57,868 nucleotides of DNA from the NCBI GenBank assembly GCA_041671045.1, contig JBAZCF010000013.1, positions 1 through 57,868 of the forward strand, written 5' to 3'. The notes beneath the pieces were generated by a model. It ran no database searches and was not told the origin of the DNA. It saw only the letters and a program-made list of their open reading frames with translations. Below are positions 16,031-23,937 of this stretch, one piece after another. Source of the stretch: Parachlamydiales bacterium (lineage in GTDB: Bacteria > Chlamydiota > Chlamydiia > Chlamydiales > JABDDJ01). Numbering within the stretch: position 1 is the first letter of the stretch; each line of letters starts with the position of its first letter. Position numbers and translations under genes: made by a program.

Positions 16031-18192
16031 TGACATCTGCATTTCAACTTCAAAATAACGCTGACGGTATAGCACTGCTCACATTTAACCTTCCTAATGA
16101 AAAGGTTAATAAATTCAATTTAGCTATCCTTGCTGAACTGGATGAGCTGATAGATACCATCGCTAAAGATAGCTCCATCAAAGCTTTGAAAATTGTCAGC
16201 GGCAAAGACGACGTCTTTATCGCGGGCGCTGACCTGCATAGCTTCGAACCCGCCTTTGACGATCCGTCCATCGCAGAGAAAATTATCAATACCGGACACC
16301 GCGTCTTTAATAAACTCAGCAGCCTGCCCTTCCCCACCATTGCGGTCATCCACGGCGCCTGCTTAGGCGGAGGATTGGAATTTGTCCTCAGCTGTACCTA
16401 CCGTATTGTATCCGACCACCCCAAAACGCTCTTGGCTCTGCCCGAAGTTAATCTGGGGATCTTTCCCGGCTGGGGAGGTACGCAACGCCTTCCAAGGCTC
16501 GTCGGTCTGACTGAAGGCCTAAATATGATCCTTACAGGTAAGATGGTTCCAGCCGTAAAAGCCTATAAAGCACATTTGGCCGACGCCATCTTCGCTTGGC
16601 AATTCCTGCAGCCTAAAGCCGATGAATTTATCAAACAAATCCTTACTTCCGAAGGAAAGAAAAAAGTCCTCGACCGTCGCCAACAGCTAAGTTTCGTCAA
16701 TAAGCTAATGCAAAACAACCCCTTGGGGCGTTCTTTTGTATTCTACCAATCGAAAAAAGCTGTTTTAGAAAAAACACATGGACACTACCCCGCACCCCTC
16801 ATAGCTTTGGATGTGATAAAGAACACCTATACTCTTCCTCTCAACGAAGGTCTGAAAAAAGAAGCCGATACTTTTATCGCCAAAATCCCAGAAGGATTTG
16901 CCAACGCCCCCGACCTCATCTCCCTTTTCTTCACCCAAGAAGCAGCAAAAAAGGAAACCGGCGCACCGGAAAACATAAAAGGGAAAGAGATCACTTCCTC
17001 CGCTGTCATAGGTGCCGGTACAATGGGCGCAGGCATCGCTTGGCTGCTGGCTGACCATAATATCTTCGTGCGGTTGAAAGATGTCTCCTGGGACCTAGTC
17101 GGTAAAGGGATAGGATTCGCCAGAGGCTACTTCAATAAAGGAGTCAAAGCTAAAAAAATTACCTGCTACGACCTGGACCGCCGCTTCCAACTTATCAGCG
17201 GTTCTATCGACTACTCAGGCTTTGATCACGCCGAAATCATCATCGAAGCTGCTACGGAAAACTTGGAGCTTAAAAAGAAAATCTTCCAAGAAGTGGAAGC
17301 CAATGTCAAACCGGATGCCATCATCGCCTCTAACACCTCATCCCTCACTATCGAGGAAATGAGCGAAGGCATGCAACATCCTGAACGTTTCGTCGGCATG
17401 CACTTCTTCAATCCTGTCAACAAAATGCCGCTTGTCGAAGTGGTTGCCGGAAAACACTCGTCCCCTCAAGCCATTGCTTCCACCGTCAGCCTCTGCCGTA
17501 AACTAGGTAAAACACCCCTCGTCGTCGGCGACTGCCACGGTTTCCTCGTCAACCGTATCTTCATGCAAGGCGCCAACGAAGTAATGCTGATGCTGGAAGA
17601 AGGCTATTCCTGGGACGAGCTCAAAAACCAAGTCCTCAACTACGGCATGCCAATGGACCCTTTCGAACTGGCCGATGAAGTGGGCAACGACGTGAGCTAT
17701 AAAGTGGGCAAAACCTTCGAAAAAGCCTACGGCGAAAGAATGCGCCCTGCTAAGATCCTTCAACTGATGACGGAGAAACAGCTCTACGGTAAAAAGAACG
17801 GCAAAGGCTTCTATATCTACCAAGGAAGCAAAAAAACACAAAATCCTGAAATCAACGATCTCATCAAACAGGTCGGCAGGAAACAGCCTAACAACTATAA
17901 CGAGGATATCATCCCTAGATTTATCTACGGCATGGTCAATGAAGCCTCACGCTGTCTGGAAGAAGGGATTATCTCCCGGCCGGACTTCCTCGACCTTGGC
18001 CTCATCATGGGCATAGGCTTCCCTCCCTTCCGCGGCGGCCTCCTCCGTTATGCTGACAAAGTAACACCCCAAAATATCGTCGCAACACTCCGTCGCCTCG
18101 AAACCCAGCAAGGATCCCGCTTTAAACCTAGCAACCTCCTTGTCAAAAAAGCCGAATCCAACACCCTCTTCTACCCCCCACTCCCATCCTAG
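16030..18192 (+). CDS. fadJ: Multifunctional enoyl-CoA hydratase/3-hydroxyacyl-CoA dehydrogenase (FadJ type)
   Basis: A 720-residue fusion covering the middle steps of beta-oxidation. The N-terminal crotonase domain has the oxyanion-hole GADLHSF, and the two acid residues in GGGLEFVLS and LALPEVNLGIFPG. The second half has the NAD motif VIGAGTMGAGIAW, the dehydrogenase histidine in GMHFFNPVNKMPLVE, and the C-terminal helical repeats. The start at 16030 overlaps the thiolase stop by one base (TAATG); an in-frame ATG at 15982 would lie inside the thiolase. The chain length is close to E. coli FadJ (714). With the thiolase it probably forms an alpha2beta2-type complex. Confidence 0.9.
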   Translation: MTSAFQLQNNADGIALLTFNLPNEKVNKFNLAILAELDELIDTIAKDSSIKALKIVSGKDDVFIAGADLHSFEPAFDDPSIAEKIINTGHRVFNKLSSLPFPTIAVIHGACLGGGLEFVLSCTYRIVSDHPKTLLALPEVNLGIFPGWGGTQRLPRLVGLTEGLNMILTGKMVPAVKAYKAHLADAIFAWQFLQPKADEFIKQILTSEGKKKVLDRRQQLSFVNKLMQNNPLGRSFVFYQSKKAVLEKTHGHYPAPLIALDVIKNTYTLPLNEGLKKEADTFIAKIPEGFANAPDLISLFFTQEAAKKETGAPENIKGKEITSSAVIGAGTMGAGIAWLLADHNIFVRLKDVSWDLVGKGIGFARGYFNKGVKAKKITCYDLDRRFQLISGSIDYSGFDHAEIIIEAATENLELKKKIFQEVEANVKPDAIIASNTSSLTIEEMSEGMQHPERFVGMHFFNPVNKMPLVEVVAGKHSSPQAIASTVSLCRKLGKTPLVVGDCHGFLVNRIFMQGANEVMLMLEEGYSWDELKNQVLNYGMPMDPFELADEVGNDVSYKVGKTFEKAYGERMRPAKILQLMTEKQLYGKKNGKGFYIYQGSKKTQNPEINDLIKQVGRKQPNNYNEDIIPRFIYGMVNEASRCLEEGIISRPDFLDLGLIMGIGFPPFRGGLLRYADKVTPQNIVATLRRLETQQGSRFKPSNLLVKKAESNTLFYPPLPS

Positions 18193-18215
18193 CCAGCAGC
18201 AGGGGCATGGCTTTG

Positions 18216-18251
18216 CCCTGCACCCACCAAAGGACTTTGGTGGGTGCAGGG
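18216..18251. terminator. Strong bidirectional hairpin
   Basis: A perfect 17-bp inverted repeat with a 2-base centre (CCCTGCACCCACCAAAG and its complement) lies between the converging beta-oxidation operon and acyl-CoA dehydrogenase. There is no long T-run on either side. Its place and stability support a two-way terminator. Confidence 0.75.
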
Positions 18252-18262
18252 TGAAACGCTGC

Positions 18263-20170
18263 CTATTCGTCGGGGCCCATCCATTCGATGCCTTTTTCGA
18301 GCCAGCGATATTTCTTGTCTAAGACTTTCTCTGCTATTTCGTCGGTGATTTTGTCATCGTTATCATGGAGGGCTCGGAAGCGGTCTTCTATTCTACGTTC
18401 AGCAATGATTGCAAAATAGTCAGCTAGTTCTATTGCAGACGGATCTTTGAGGGAAGCAGCATACGCACAGGTGGCAGAGATGGCAAATAGCTCTGTTCCA
18501 ATTTCCATCAGCCTTCCCAGAAGCATTTGTTTCAGCTCAAGCTTCTGTTGGTATTTTGCCATTGCTTCAAAAAGCTTTGCTGTCATCTTATGCGAAGTGC
18601 TTTCAACGTAGCGGAAGTGTGTCGCCAAAGGCCCTAGGTCAGAGTATCTTTTTGTGAAAAGCCCGCCGAACTTTTGTTTAGGATACCAAGCACCATAGAA
18701 ACGCATAGCTTTAAAGAACCCGTTAACTTTCTCGTTAAAAGAGCTTTTCTTTGTCATTAAAGGCCCTGCAATTTTGAAATGCGGGTCCATAGCCTCGCGA
18801 GCCAGGAAGAGCTTCATTATCTCTGTAGAGCCTTCTAAGATCATATTGATGCGGCAATCGCGCATGACACGTTCCACCGGATAAGGAACTTCACCGCGTG
18901 CTTTGAGCGAGCGCCCTTTTTCATAGCCGCGTCCGCCACGGAGCTGCATTGTCATATCGGCAATTTTCCACATAGATTCTGAAGTGAATAGCTTAGCCAT
19001 CGCGGCCTCGATGCGGATATCGACATTACCTTGGTCAGCCCAGAAGCTAGTGAGCCAGGTCATTGCTTCCATGGCAAAGGTTGTAGCTGCAATGTAGGCT
19101 ATTTTTTCCCTGCCGGCTTCATGCAGACCAATAGGCATTCCCCACTGCACACGGTCCTTGCCCCAGCGTCGCGCTATGGATAGGCATAGTTTAGCACCGC
19201 CTGTGCAGGCTGCAGGAAGGGTAAGCCTTCCTACGTTGATGGTGCCTAATGCTAGTGCAAGGCCCCTGCCCTCATCCCAGATAAGGTTTTCTTTAGGGAT
19301 TTTCACGTTAGTAAAACGTATCAAGCCGTTATATATACCGCCAAGGCCCATGAATTCACAACGGTGCACAACTTCAATTCCGGGGGAGTCCATTTCAAGG
19401 ACGAAGGCGGAGATCTGTTTTCTTTCCTTCCCTTTAACCATGATCGAGGGTGTGCGTGCCATAACGACGATGATGCTGGCAATAGTGCCGTTTGTGCACC
19501 ATAATTTGTCACCATTAAGGATATAGTGAGATCCATCTTCGGAAGGAATAGCTTCGACAGACATTCTTGCAGGGTCGGAACCCACATCCGGTTCTGTTAA
19601 AGCGAAGGCTGAGATCTGTCCTTGTCTAAATCTAGGAAGGAATTTCTTTTTTTGCTCTTCTGTTCCATACAGCTTTAGCGGTTGTGGAACACCGATAGAC
19701 TGGTGGGCGGATATCAGGACGGCAGTTCCACCGCAATAGGATGCTACGCGCATGACTAGGCGATTATAGTTAGTTTGTGATAGCCCTAAGCCCCCGTATT
19801 CTTTGGGGATTTTGAGGGCGAAGATTCCTTGGCGTCCCATCTCGTCGATTACATTTTGTGGAATTGTGCGCGTGGCGTCTACTTCTTCAGGATCTAAATT
19901 TTTAGTGAGGAAGTCCATGAACTTTTCAATGACAGCATCGCCAATTTTTTTATCTTCTTCGGACTGGATAGGGAAAGGATAGAGGAGGGAAGGATCAAAT
20001 GTTCCCATGAAGAGCTGTCCTGCAAAGCTAGGGTGCTTATACTCTTTTTCACGGGCAGACTCCGTAATATCTAACGCTTGTTGTTTTTCTTTGTTGCTAC
20101 CGGCAGCATCATCAAAAAGTGAGGCCGCTTCGCGAGTTTTTACATCATCTTTCACGTCTTGAGTAGCCAT
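18263..20170 (-). CDS. Acyl-CoA dehydrogenase (long/very-long-chain type)
   Basis: A 635-residue FAD enzyme catalysing the first oxidation of acyl-CoA. After a roughly 80-residue N-terminal extension come ALTEPDVGSDP and WCTNGTIAS (flavin region), GLGGIYNGLIRFTNVKIP and QLRGGRGYEKG. The catalytic glutamate is in ILEGSTEI. A helical C-terminal extension follows, as in VLCAD/ACAD9-like enzymes. The start at 20170 follows GGGGGA; ATG 20191 is possible but weaker. It converges on the other beta-oxidation genes, and together they supply a complete cycle. The electron acceptor (ETF) is not in the window. Confidence 0.9.
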   Translation of the reverse strand: MATQDVKDDVKTREAASLFDDAAGSNKEKQQALDITESAREKEYKHPSFAGQLFMGTFDPSLLYPFPIQSEEDKKIGDAVIEKFMDFLTKNLDPEEVDATRTIPQNVIDEMGRQGIFALKIPKEYGGLGLSQTNYNRLVMRVASYCGGTAVLISAHQSIGVPQPLKLYGTEEQKKKFLPRFRQGQISAFALTEPDVGSDPARMSVEAIPSEDGSHYILNGDKLWCTNGTIASIIVVMARTPSIMVKGKERKQISAFVLEMDSPGIEVVHRCEFMGLGGIYNGLIRFTNVKIPKENLIWDEGRGLALALGTINVGRLTLPAACTGGAKLCLSIARRWGKDRVQWGMPIGLHEAGREKIAYIAATTFAMEAMTWLTSFWADQGNVDIRIEAAMAKLFTSESMWKIADMTMQLRGGRGYEKGRSLKARGEVPYPVERVMRDCRINMILEGSTEIMKLFLAREAMDPHFKIAGPLMTKKSSFNEKVNGFFKAMRFYGAWYPKQKFGGLFTKRYSDLGPLATHFRYVESTSHKMTAKLFEAMAKYQQKLELKQMLLGRLMEIGTELFAISATCAYAASLKDPSAIELADYFAIIAERRIEDRFRALHDNDDKITDEIAEKVLDKKYRWLEKGIEWMGPDE

Positions 20171-20326
20171 TAGTCCCCCAGAATATGTCAAATTATTAAT
20201 TTACATCATTATCCTACGGATCATTAGCGTCAATTCCTTTCTTTATATTATAACACTTATAAAAGTTAGTTTGATTTTATATTCCATTTTAATTTAAATT
20301 TAAATTATACAGACATTGGAGTAACT

Positions 20327-20758
20327 ATGACTGTACATAATAATATTGAAAATATACTAAATAAAATTGCTAATATCTCCGGCGGCAGTCCACCTGCTTT
20401 CGACGATGACGGACGGTGTGTGCTAGAAATCCAGGATATTTCCATCCTTCTCGAAGCCTCATCTCAATCAAATTCCTGCCTCCTGATGAGTATTGTCTAC
20501 CGCGGCCCTCCCCATCTGGAAATCTTCAAGGAAGCACTATCCGGCAACCTTTATTGGAATAAAACTAAAGGGTGTACCTTAATGTGGGAAAACAGCTCTA
20601 ACTCTCTTATTCTCTGTTTAGAAAAGCAATCGGAAACACTTGATTTTCAAACGTTTACACAATCCCTCAGCGATTTTCATACTGCTGCACATCTCTGGCT
20701 CGAAACTTGCCAACGCATTCAAGAGGAAACCCAAAATTCTGCAATCAAACATTTTTAA
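20327..20758 (+). CDS. Probable CesT/SycE-type type III secretion chaperone
   Basis: A small acidic protein of 143 residues with the layout of class I type III secretion chaperones: a first helix, a beta strand rich in hydrophobics (CVLEIQDISILLEAS), a second strand pair (CLLMSIVY) and a C-terminal helix. It has no signal peptide or membrane segment. It ends 15 bases before a large gene with effector features, the usual chaperone-effector arrangement. Sequence identity in this family is low, so the call rests on size, charge, secondary-structure pattern and context. It would hold the downstream effector partly unfolded for export. Confidence 0.65.
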   Translation: MTVHNNIENILNKIANISGGSPPAFDDDGRCVLEIQDISILLEASSQSNSCLLMSIVYRGPPHLEIFKEALSGNLYWNKTKGCTLMWENSSNSLILCLEKQSETLDFQTFTQSLSDFHTAAHLWLETCQRIQEETQNSAIKHF

Positions 20759-20773
20759 AGTTTAGGTTTGTTT

Positions 20774-23014
20774 ATGCAAGTCAGCAACGGACAACCATCG
20801 CCAATCCAACATCAGCAAGCTGCTGAAGCGCCTTCTGTAACAAAAGGAACAGACCTCCTGTCGAATGTTAAATTCGAAGCTGCTCCTGCCCATATCCCTT
20901 CAAGACAATCTATGCCCGAATCCCACGAAGCTAATACCGTCCCTTCAAATCATATCGCCGAAGAAACCAAGTTTCCTGCTGATTCCCCTGCGCAGCCCCC
21001 TCCTGAAAATGATGAAGAAATGGAGTTTGCGAGCGGAACTTTCATTGCGCACGATGATAGTGATGATGAGGGTGACATGGAATTTGCAAGCGGAACATTC
21101 ATTGCCCATGACGACGATGATGAGGGTGAAATGAACTTGGATTCTGGCTCAATGATAGTTAAGGATGATCCTGAGGATGACGATGATATGAATCTGAATT
21201 CAGGCTCAATGATTGTTAAGGACGATGAAGACGATGATATGAATTTGAATAGCGGTTCCATGATAGTTAACGACAACGACGATGAGGATATGAATCTGAA
21301 CAGCGGCACAATGTTAGCTAACGATGATGAAGACATGGATATGGCGTCCGGCTCAATGATTGTTAAAGAAGAACCCCAGGAAAAAACCCAAGAGAAAGCC
21401 CAGCCTAAAGCAAGTGCTGCTCCAAAACAGCCTAAAGGTTCCGGGCTTCCCTCCTACCTCACCGCACACATGCAAAAAGGGCTGGCAGAACTACCTCCCC
21501 AACAGCACCTAGCTATGAATGCGGGAGCTGCTGAAGAAAAAAAATCTCAAATCGTCGCCAAAAGAAATGAGCGTATCAATAATCCTGAAGGAAATATAGA
21601 TTTGCAGGATAAATGGGTTCTAGAAAATGGTACTACCCTTAAGGAACATAAGGAACTCACCGAAAAAGGGCAGCTTATTCCCACCATCAAAACACGTCGT
21701 CAAGCCCTGTCGGATAGGAAAGAAGAGTTAAGAAGCTTTGTCCAACAACAGCAGCAGCACCCTGTAGATAAAATCTGCGCCGAGCTATATCGTAATATCT
21801 CCACATCAACCGTATCCATCCGTCCAGCGTCCGGCGGACAAGGCGGTGCTTACTTCGGCAATGGCGTCATCGTTAAACCCAAAGGGGAAAGCGCGCTGGA
21901 GATGAACAATAGAAAAGGCTATGCCGCCGTAACAACAACCTCGCGTGTGCGTGATGCCATCCCTCTTTATCAGGAAAATGAAAGGGAAGTCGCCTCCTAC
22001 GAAATGGCTAAAGTTTTGAATTTAGGCCATATTACCCCACCTACAGTCATGGCCATCATTTCCCACGAGAGTTTTGGTGATATTACTGATCGGCTTGAAC
22101 CTTCATTGCAAGAAAAGATCCTCCATGAAGCCGGCCCTAAAGATAATGAGAAGGTGGTCACTCTGCAGCATATGATCCAAGGCGGTACTACCCTTGTGGA
22201 TACTTTGGACAAATGGGAACAACAATCCTTAGAAAACAAAGCTCAAAGAAGCCCCGGTGAAGAGCACACCAGAGCAGATGCAAATAGGTTCATCAGAGAA
22301 ACTGTCGATCAGAAAAGCTTTGAAGAAAGCAGCCTTCTCTGCTTTTTCCTGGGGGAAAATGACGGTAACGTAGGAAACTTCCTGGTTGTCCCTAAAGATG
22401 ATGGTAAAAGTGGTATTGTTAAAATTGATAACGGGCTTGCACTCCCTACACGCAATGAAGGCTTTTTAAACAATCTTACAGAACTCGTCATTGCAAAGGA
22501 TAAGATTTCTCCCGAAGGAAAGGCTATCATTAATAATGCCAATCCCGCCGCATTAGCTACTATAGCTGATAAGTATGGATTAGGCGATACCTCTGAAGCT
22601 ACAACCGAGCGTATTCTCTTCATGAAGGATGTAATTAAATTCTATCCTGATATTTCTTTAAGAGAGATGGGAGTTCGTCTAAGTTTATTAAACGAAGGAC
22701 GCGATAGAGCCCTTGGACAATTAACGCCCACTGATATGAATGAAGGTAAAGTGAAAAATCCTGCTAAAATGCAGCTTCCCCAATCTTATACAGAAACGAA
22801 AGAAGAAAAGGTCGTTAAGCCTCAACGAGATGTTAATAAAGCTCTATCGAACGCTCCACGCTTTGAGTCAGAGATTGCTATTAAACCTCTATGGCAGCGA
22901 AAATTAGAGTATGAGCAGGCAGCAAAACAAAGAGAAGCTGCGAACCAACCTAAGGCACAAGACGTTGTAGAAAAAGGACGCGTGAACCGACTTATCGGCA
23001 TGTTTAATAAATAA
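20774..23014 (+). CDS. Candidate type III effector: acidic repeats plus atypical-kinase-like domain
   Basis: A 746-residue protein directly after the chaperone gene. Residues 1-80 are Pro/Gln/Ser-rich, as in secreted effectors. Residues about 83-200 hold seven acidic repeats around SGTFIAHDD or SGSMIVKDD. A Gln/Lys linker follows. From about residue 340 the protein resembles atypical (PI3K/PI4K or HipA-like) kinases: a glycine-rich GNGVIVKPKG with Lys368, a downstream glutamate in NEREVASYEMAK, a DxxxxN catalytic element at Asp530-Asn535 (ENDGNVGNFLVV), and Asp552 in KIDNGLALP as the DFG-like metal site. Kinase activity is inferred from these motifs only. ATG 20774 is preferred over the TTG 20768 just before it. 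Confidence 0.65.
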   Translation: MQVSNGQPSPIQHQQAAEAPSVTKGTDLLSNVKFEAAPAHIPSRQSMPESHEANTVPSNHIAEETKFPADSPAQPPPENDEEMEFASGTFIAHDDSDDEGDMEFASGTFIAHDDDDEGEMNLDSGSMIVKDDPEDDDDMNLNSGSMIVKDDEDDDMNLNSGSMIVNDNDDEDMNLNSGTMLANDDEDMDMASGSMIVKEEPQEKTQEKAQPKASAAPKQPKGSGLPSYLTAHMQKGLAELPPQQHLAMNAGAAEEKKSQIVAKRNERINNPEGNIDLQDKWVLENGTTLKEHKELTEKGQLIPTIKTRRQALSDRKEELRSFVQQQQQHPVDKICAELYRNISTSTVSIRPASGGQGGAYFGNGVIVKPKGESALEMNNRKGYAAVTTTSRVRDAIPLYQENEREVASYEMAKVLNLGHITPPTVMAIISHESFGDITDRLEPSLQEKILHEAGPKDNEKVVTLQHMIQGGTTLVDTLDKWEQQSLENKAQRSPGEEHTRADANRFIRETVDQKSFEESSLLCFFLGENDGNVGNFLVVPKDDGKSGIVKIDNGLALPTRNEGFLNNLTELVIAKDKISPEGKAIINNANPAALATIADKYGLGDTSEATTERILFMKDVIKFYPDISLREMGVRLSLLNEGRDRALGQLTPTDMNEGKVKNPAKMQLPQSYTETKEEKVVKPQRDVNKALSNAPRFESEIAIKPLWQRKLEYEQAAKQREAANQPKAQDVVEKGRVNRLIGMFNK
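21020..21371 (+). repeat. Seven acidic tandem repeats inside the effector gene
   Basis: About 350 bases encode seven related units. Two read MEFASGTFIAHDD; then come MNLDSGSMIVKDD, MNLNSGSMIVKDD, MNLNSGSMIVNDN, MNLNSGTMLANDD and MDMASGSMIVKEE. Asp/Glu-rich spacers of 2-8 residues separate them. Codon variation between units shows they are not freshly copied. The SG(T/S)M core recalls short motifs in eukaryotic signalling proteins, but no exact match is claimed. Confidence 0.85.
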
Positions 23015-23024
23015 GGATGGACAT

Positions 23025-23261
23025 ATGAAATTAGTAGACAATGAATCAGGCAGAACGGTCTATGCAGATGAAGGTGGCAAAAAAAAATTCAATCATTTGG
23101 GATTAGAAACTCAGTTTTCTAAGGGTGTAAGATTGGATGATTTTATGGTAAAGGAAGGACAATTTCAAGGAAGACCTGTAGTGAAAATTACAGAGCCGGA
23201 TTTTACTGAAGCCTTAAAGCTTAAGATAGGTCATTCAACAAAATATCATTGGGAGGATTAG
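23025..23261 (+). CDS. Small protein of unknown function after the effector
   Basis: A 78-residue hydrophilic protein starting 10 bases after the effector stop, with GGATG-type ribosome-site sequence in between, so it is probably co-transcribed. It has no signal peptide, membrane segment or motif that I recognise. The sequence mixes basic and acidic stretches (GGKKKFNHLG, EPDFTEALKLK) and ends in TKYHWED. Position suggests a part in the effector's expression, regulation or secretion, but nothing in the sequence shows it. It is a believable gene because of spacing and normal codon use. Confidence 0.55.
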   Translation: MKLVDNESGRTVYADEGGKKKFNHLGLETQFSKGVRLDDFMVKEGQFQGRPVVKITEPDFTEALKLKIGHSTKYHWED

Positions 23262-23339
23262 TCTTTTTTAAATAAATGACTTGACTTTTTTAAGGCATAA
23301 AAACAACTTAGCATTTATTACTAACTCTAAGGTGTTTTT

Positions 23340-23495
23340 ATGCTTTCTACAATTTTAATTGTAATCTTAATTCTACTACTTATTGGCGCATTACCTCGCT
23401 GGTCGCACAGCAATAAATGGGGATATGGACCTAGCGGCCTGCTAGGAACGATACTCATTATTATATTGATTTTGATGTTAATTGGCAGAATATAA
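23340..23495 (+). CDS. DUF3309 miniprotein, copy 1
   Basis: A 51-residue membrane miniprotein: two hydrophobic stretches rich in Ile/Leu (LSTILIVILILLLIGALP and LLGTILIIILILMLIGRI) flank a short WGYGPSGLLG loop. This is the DUF3309 pattern, a widespread small protein of unknown function. GGTG and a T-run precede the ATG. A second copy follows 27 bases later. The gene is easy to miss because of its size, but both copies keep the frame and the WGYGPSG core. Confidence 0.85.
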   Translation: MLSTILIVILILLLIGALPRWSHSNKWGYGPSGLLGTILIIILILMLIGRI

Positions 23496-23522
23496 GATCT
23501 CTACAGCACCCAGGAGTATATT

Positions 23523-23678
23523 ATGCTTAGTACAATTCTTATTGTTATATTAATTCTATTCCTTATTGGCGCATTGCCTGCATGGCCTTATAGTGCAGGA
23601 TGGGGATATGGTCCTAGCGGTTTGTTAGGAACTATATTAATTATCCTCTTAGTTTTAGCACTTTTAGGAAGGCTTTAA
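23523..23678 (+). CDS. DUF3309 miniprotein, copy 2
   Basis: A tandem paralogue of the preceding miniprotein, also 51 residues, with the same WGYGPSGLLGTIL core and hydrophobic flanks. The loop differs (PAWPYSAG against PRWSHSNK). CAGGAG upstream serves as ribosome site. The two copies differ at many silent positions, so the duplication is not recent and both are probably used. A terminator hairpin follows, so the pair likely forms a short operon. Confidence 0.85.
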   Translation: MLSTILIVILILFLIGALPAWPYSAGWGYGPSGLLGTILIILLVLALLGRL

Positions 23679-23697
23679 AACGCAATTTGCGCCCTAA

Positions 23698-23726
23698 ATC
23701 GCGCTTGAACCTTGTTCAAGCGCGAT
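23698..23726 (+). terminator. Hairpin after the DUF3309 pair
   Basis: A perfect 13-bp stem (ATCGCGCTTGAAC with its complement) with a 3-base loop is followed by AATTT. It closes the DUF3309 transcript. Confidence 0.7.
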
Positions 23727-23808
23727 AATTTCATAGAGGGCGGCCCCTTAGTTGAATTTTAAAGAACTGTCAACAGTACGCCCGCTATACCTTCTCCATG
23801 GCTAAGTT

Positions 23809-23835
23809 AGCGCCTATCTTAGGGGCTTTCTTTTT
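23809..23835 (+). terminator. Hairpin with T-rich tail
   Basis: AGCGCCTA pairs with TAGGGGCT (one mismatch) around a 3-base loop, followed by TTCTTTTTCTTT. About 70 bases separate it from the previous hairpin with no coding capacity between them. This could be a second terminator, or the 3' end of a short RNA transcribed from that gap. Confidence 0.5.
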
Positions 23836-23937
23836 CTTTCCTTCATACTTATTTTTAGAATCAATTTACAATTAATTTTACATTTATTTATTCATTCTAT
23901 AAGATAAGACATACTTTTAATAAAGTTACTGTTTCAT

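Noticed and set aside
20950..21336. 128-residue Ser-rich frame opposite the effector repeats
   Set aside because: It is the mirror image of the acidic repeats and has no independent support.
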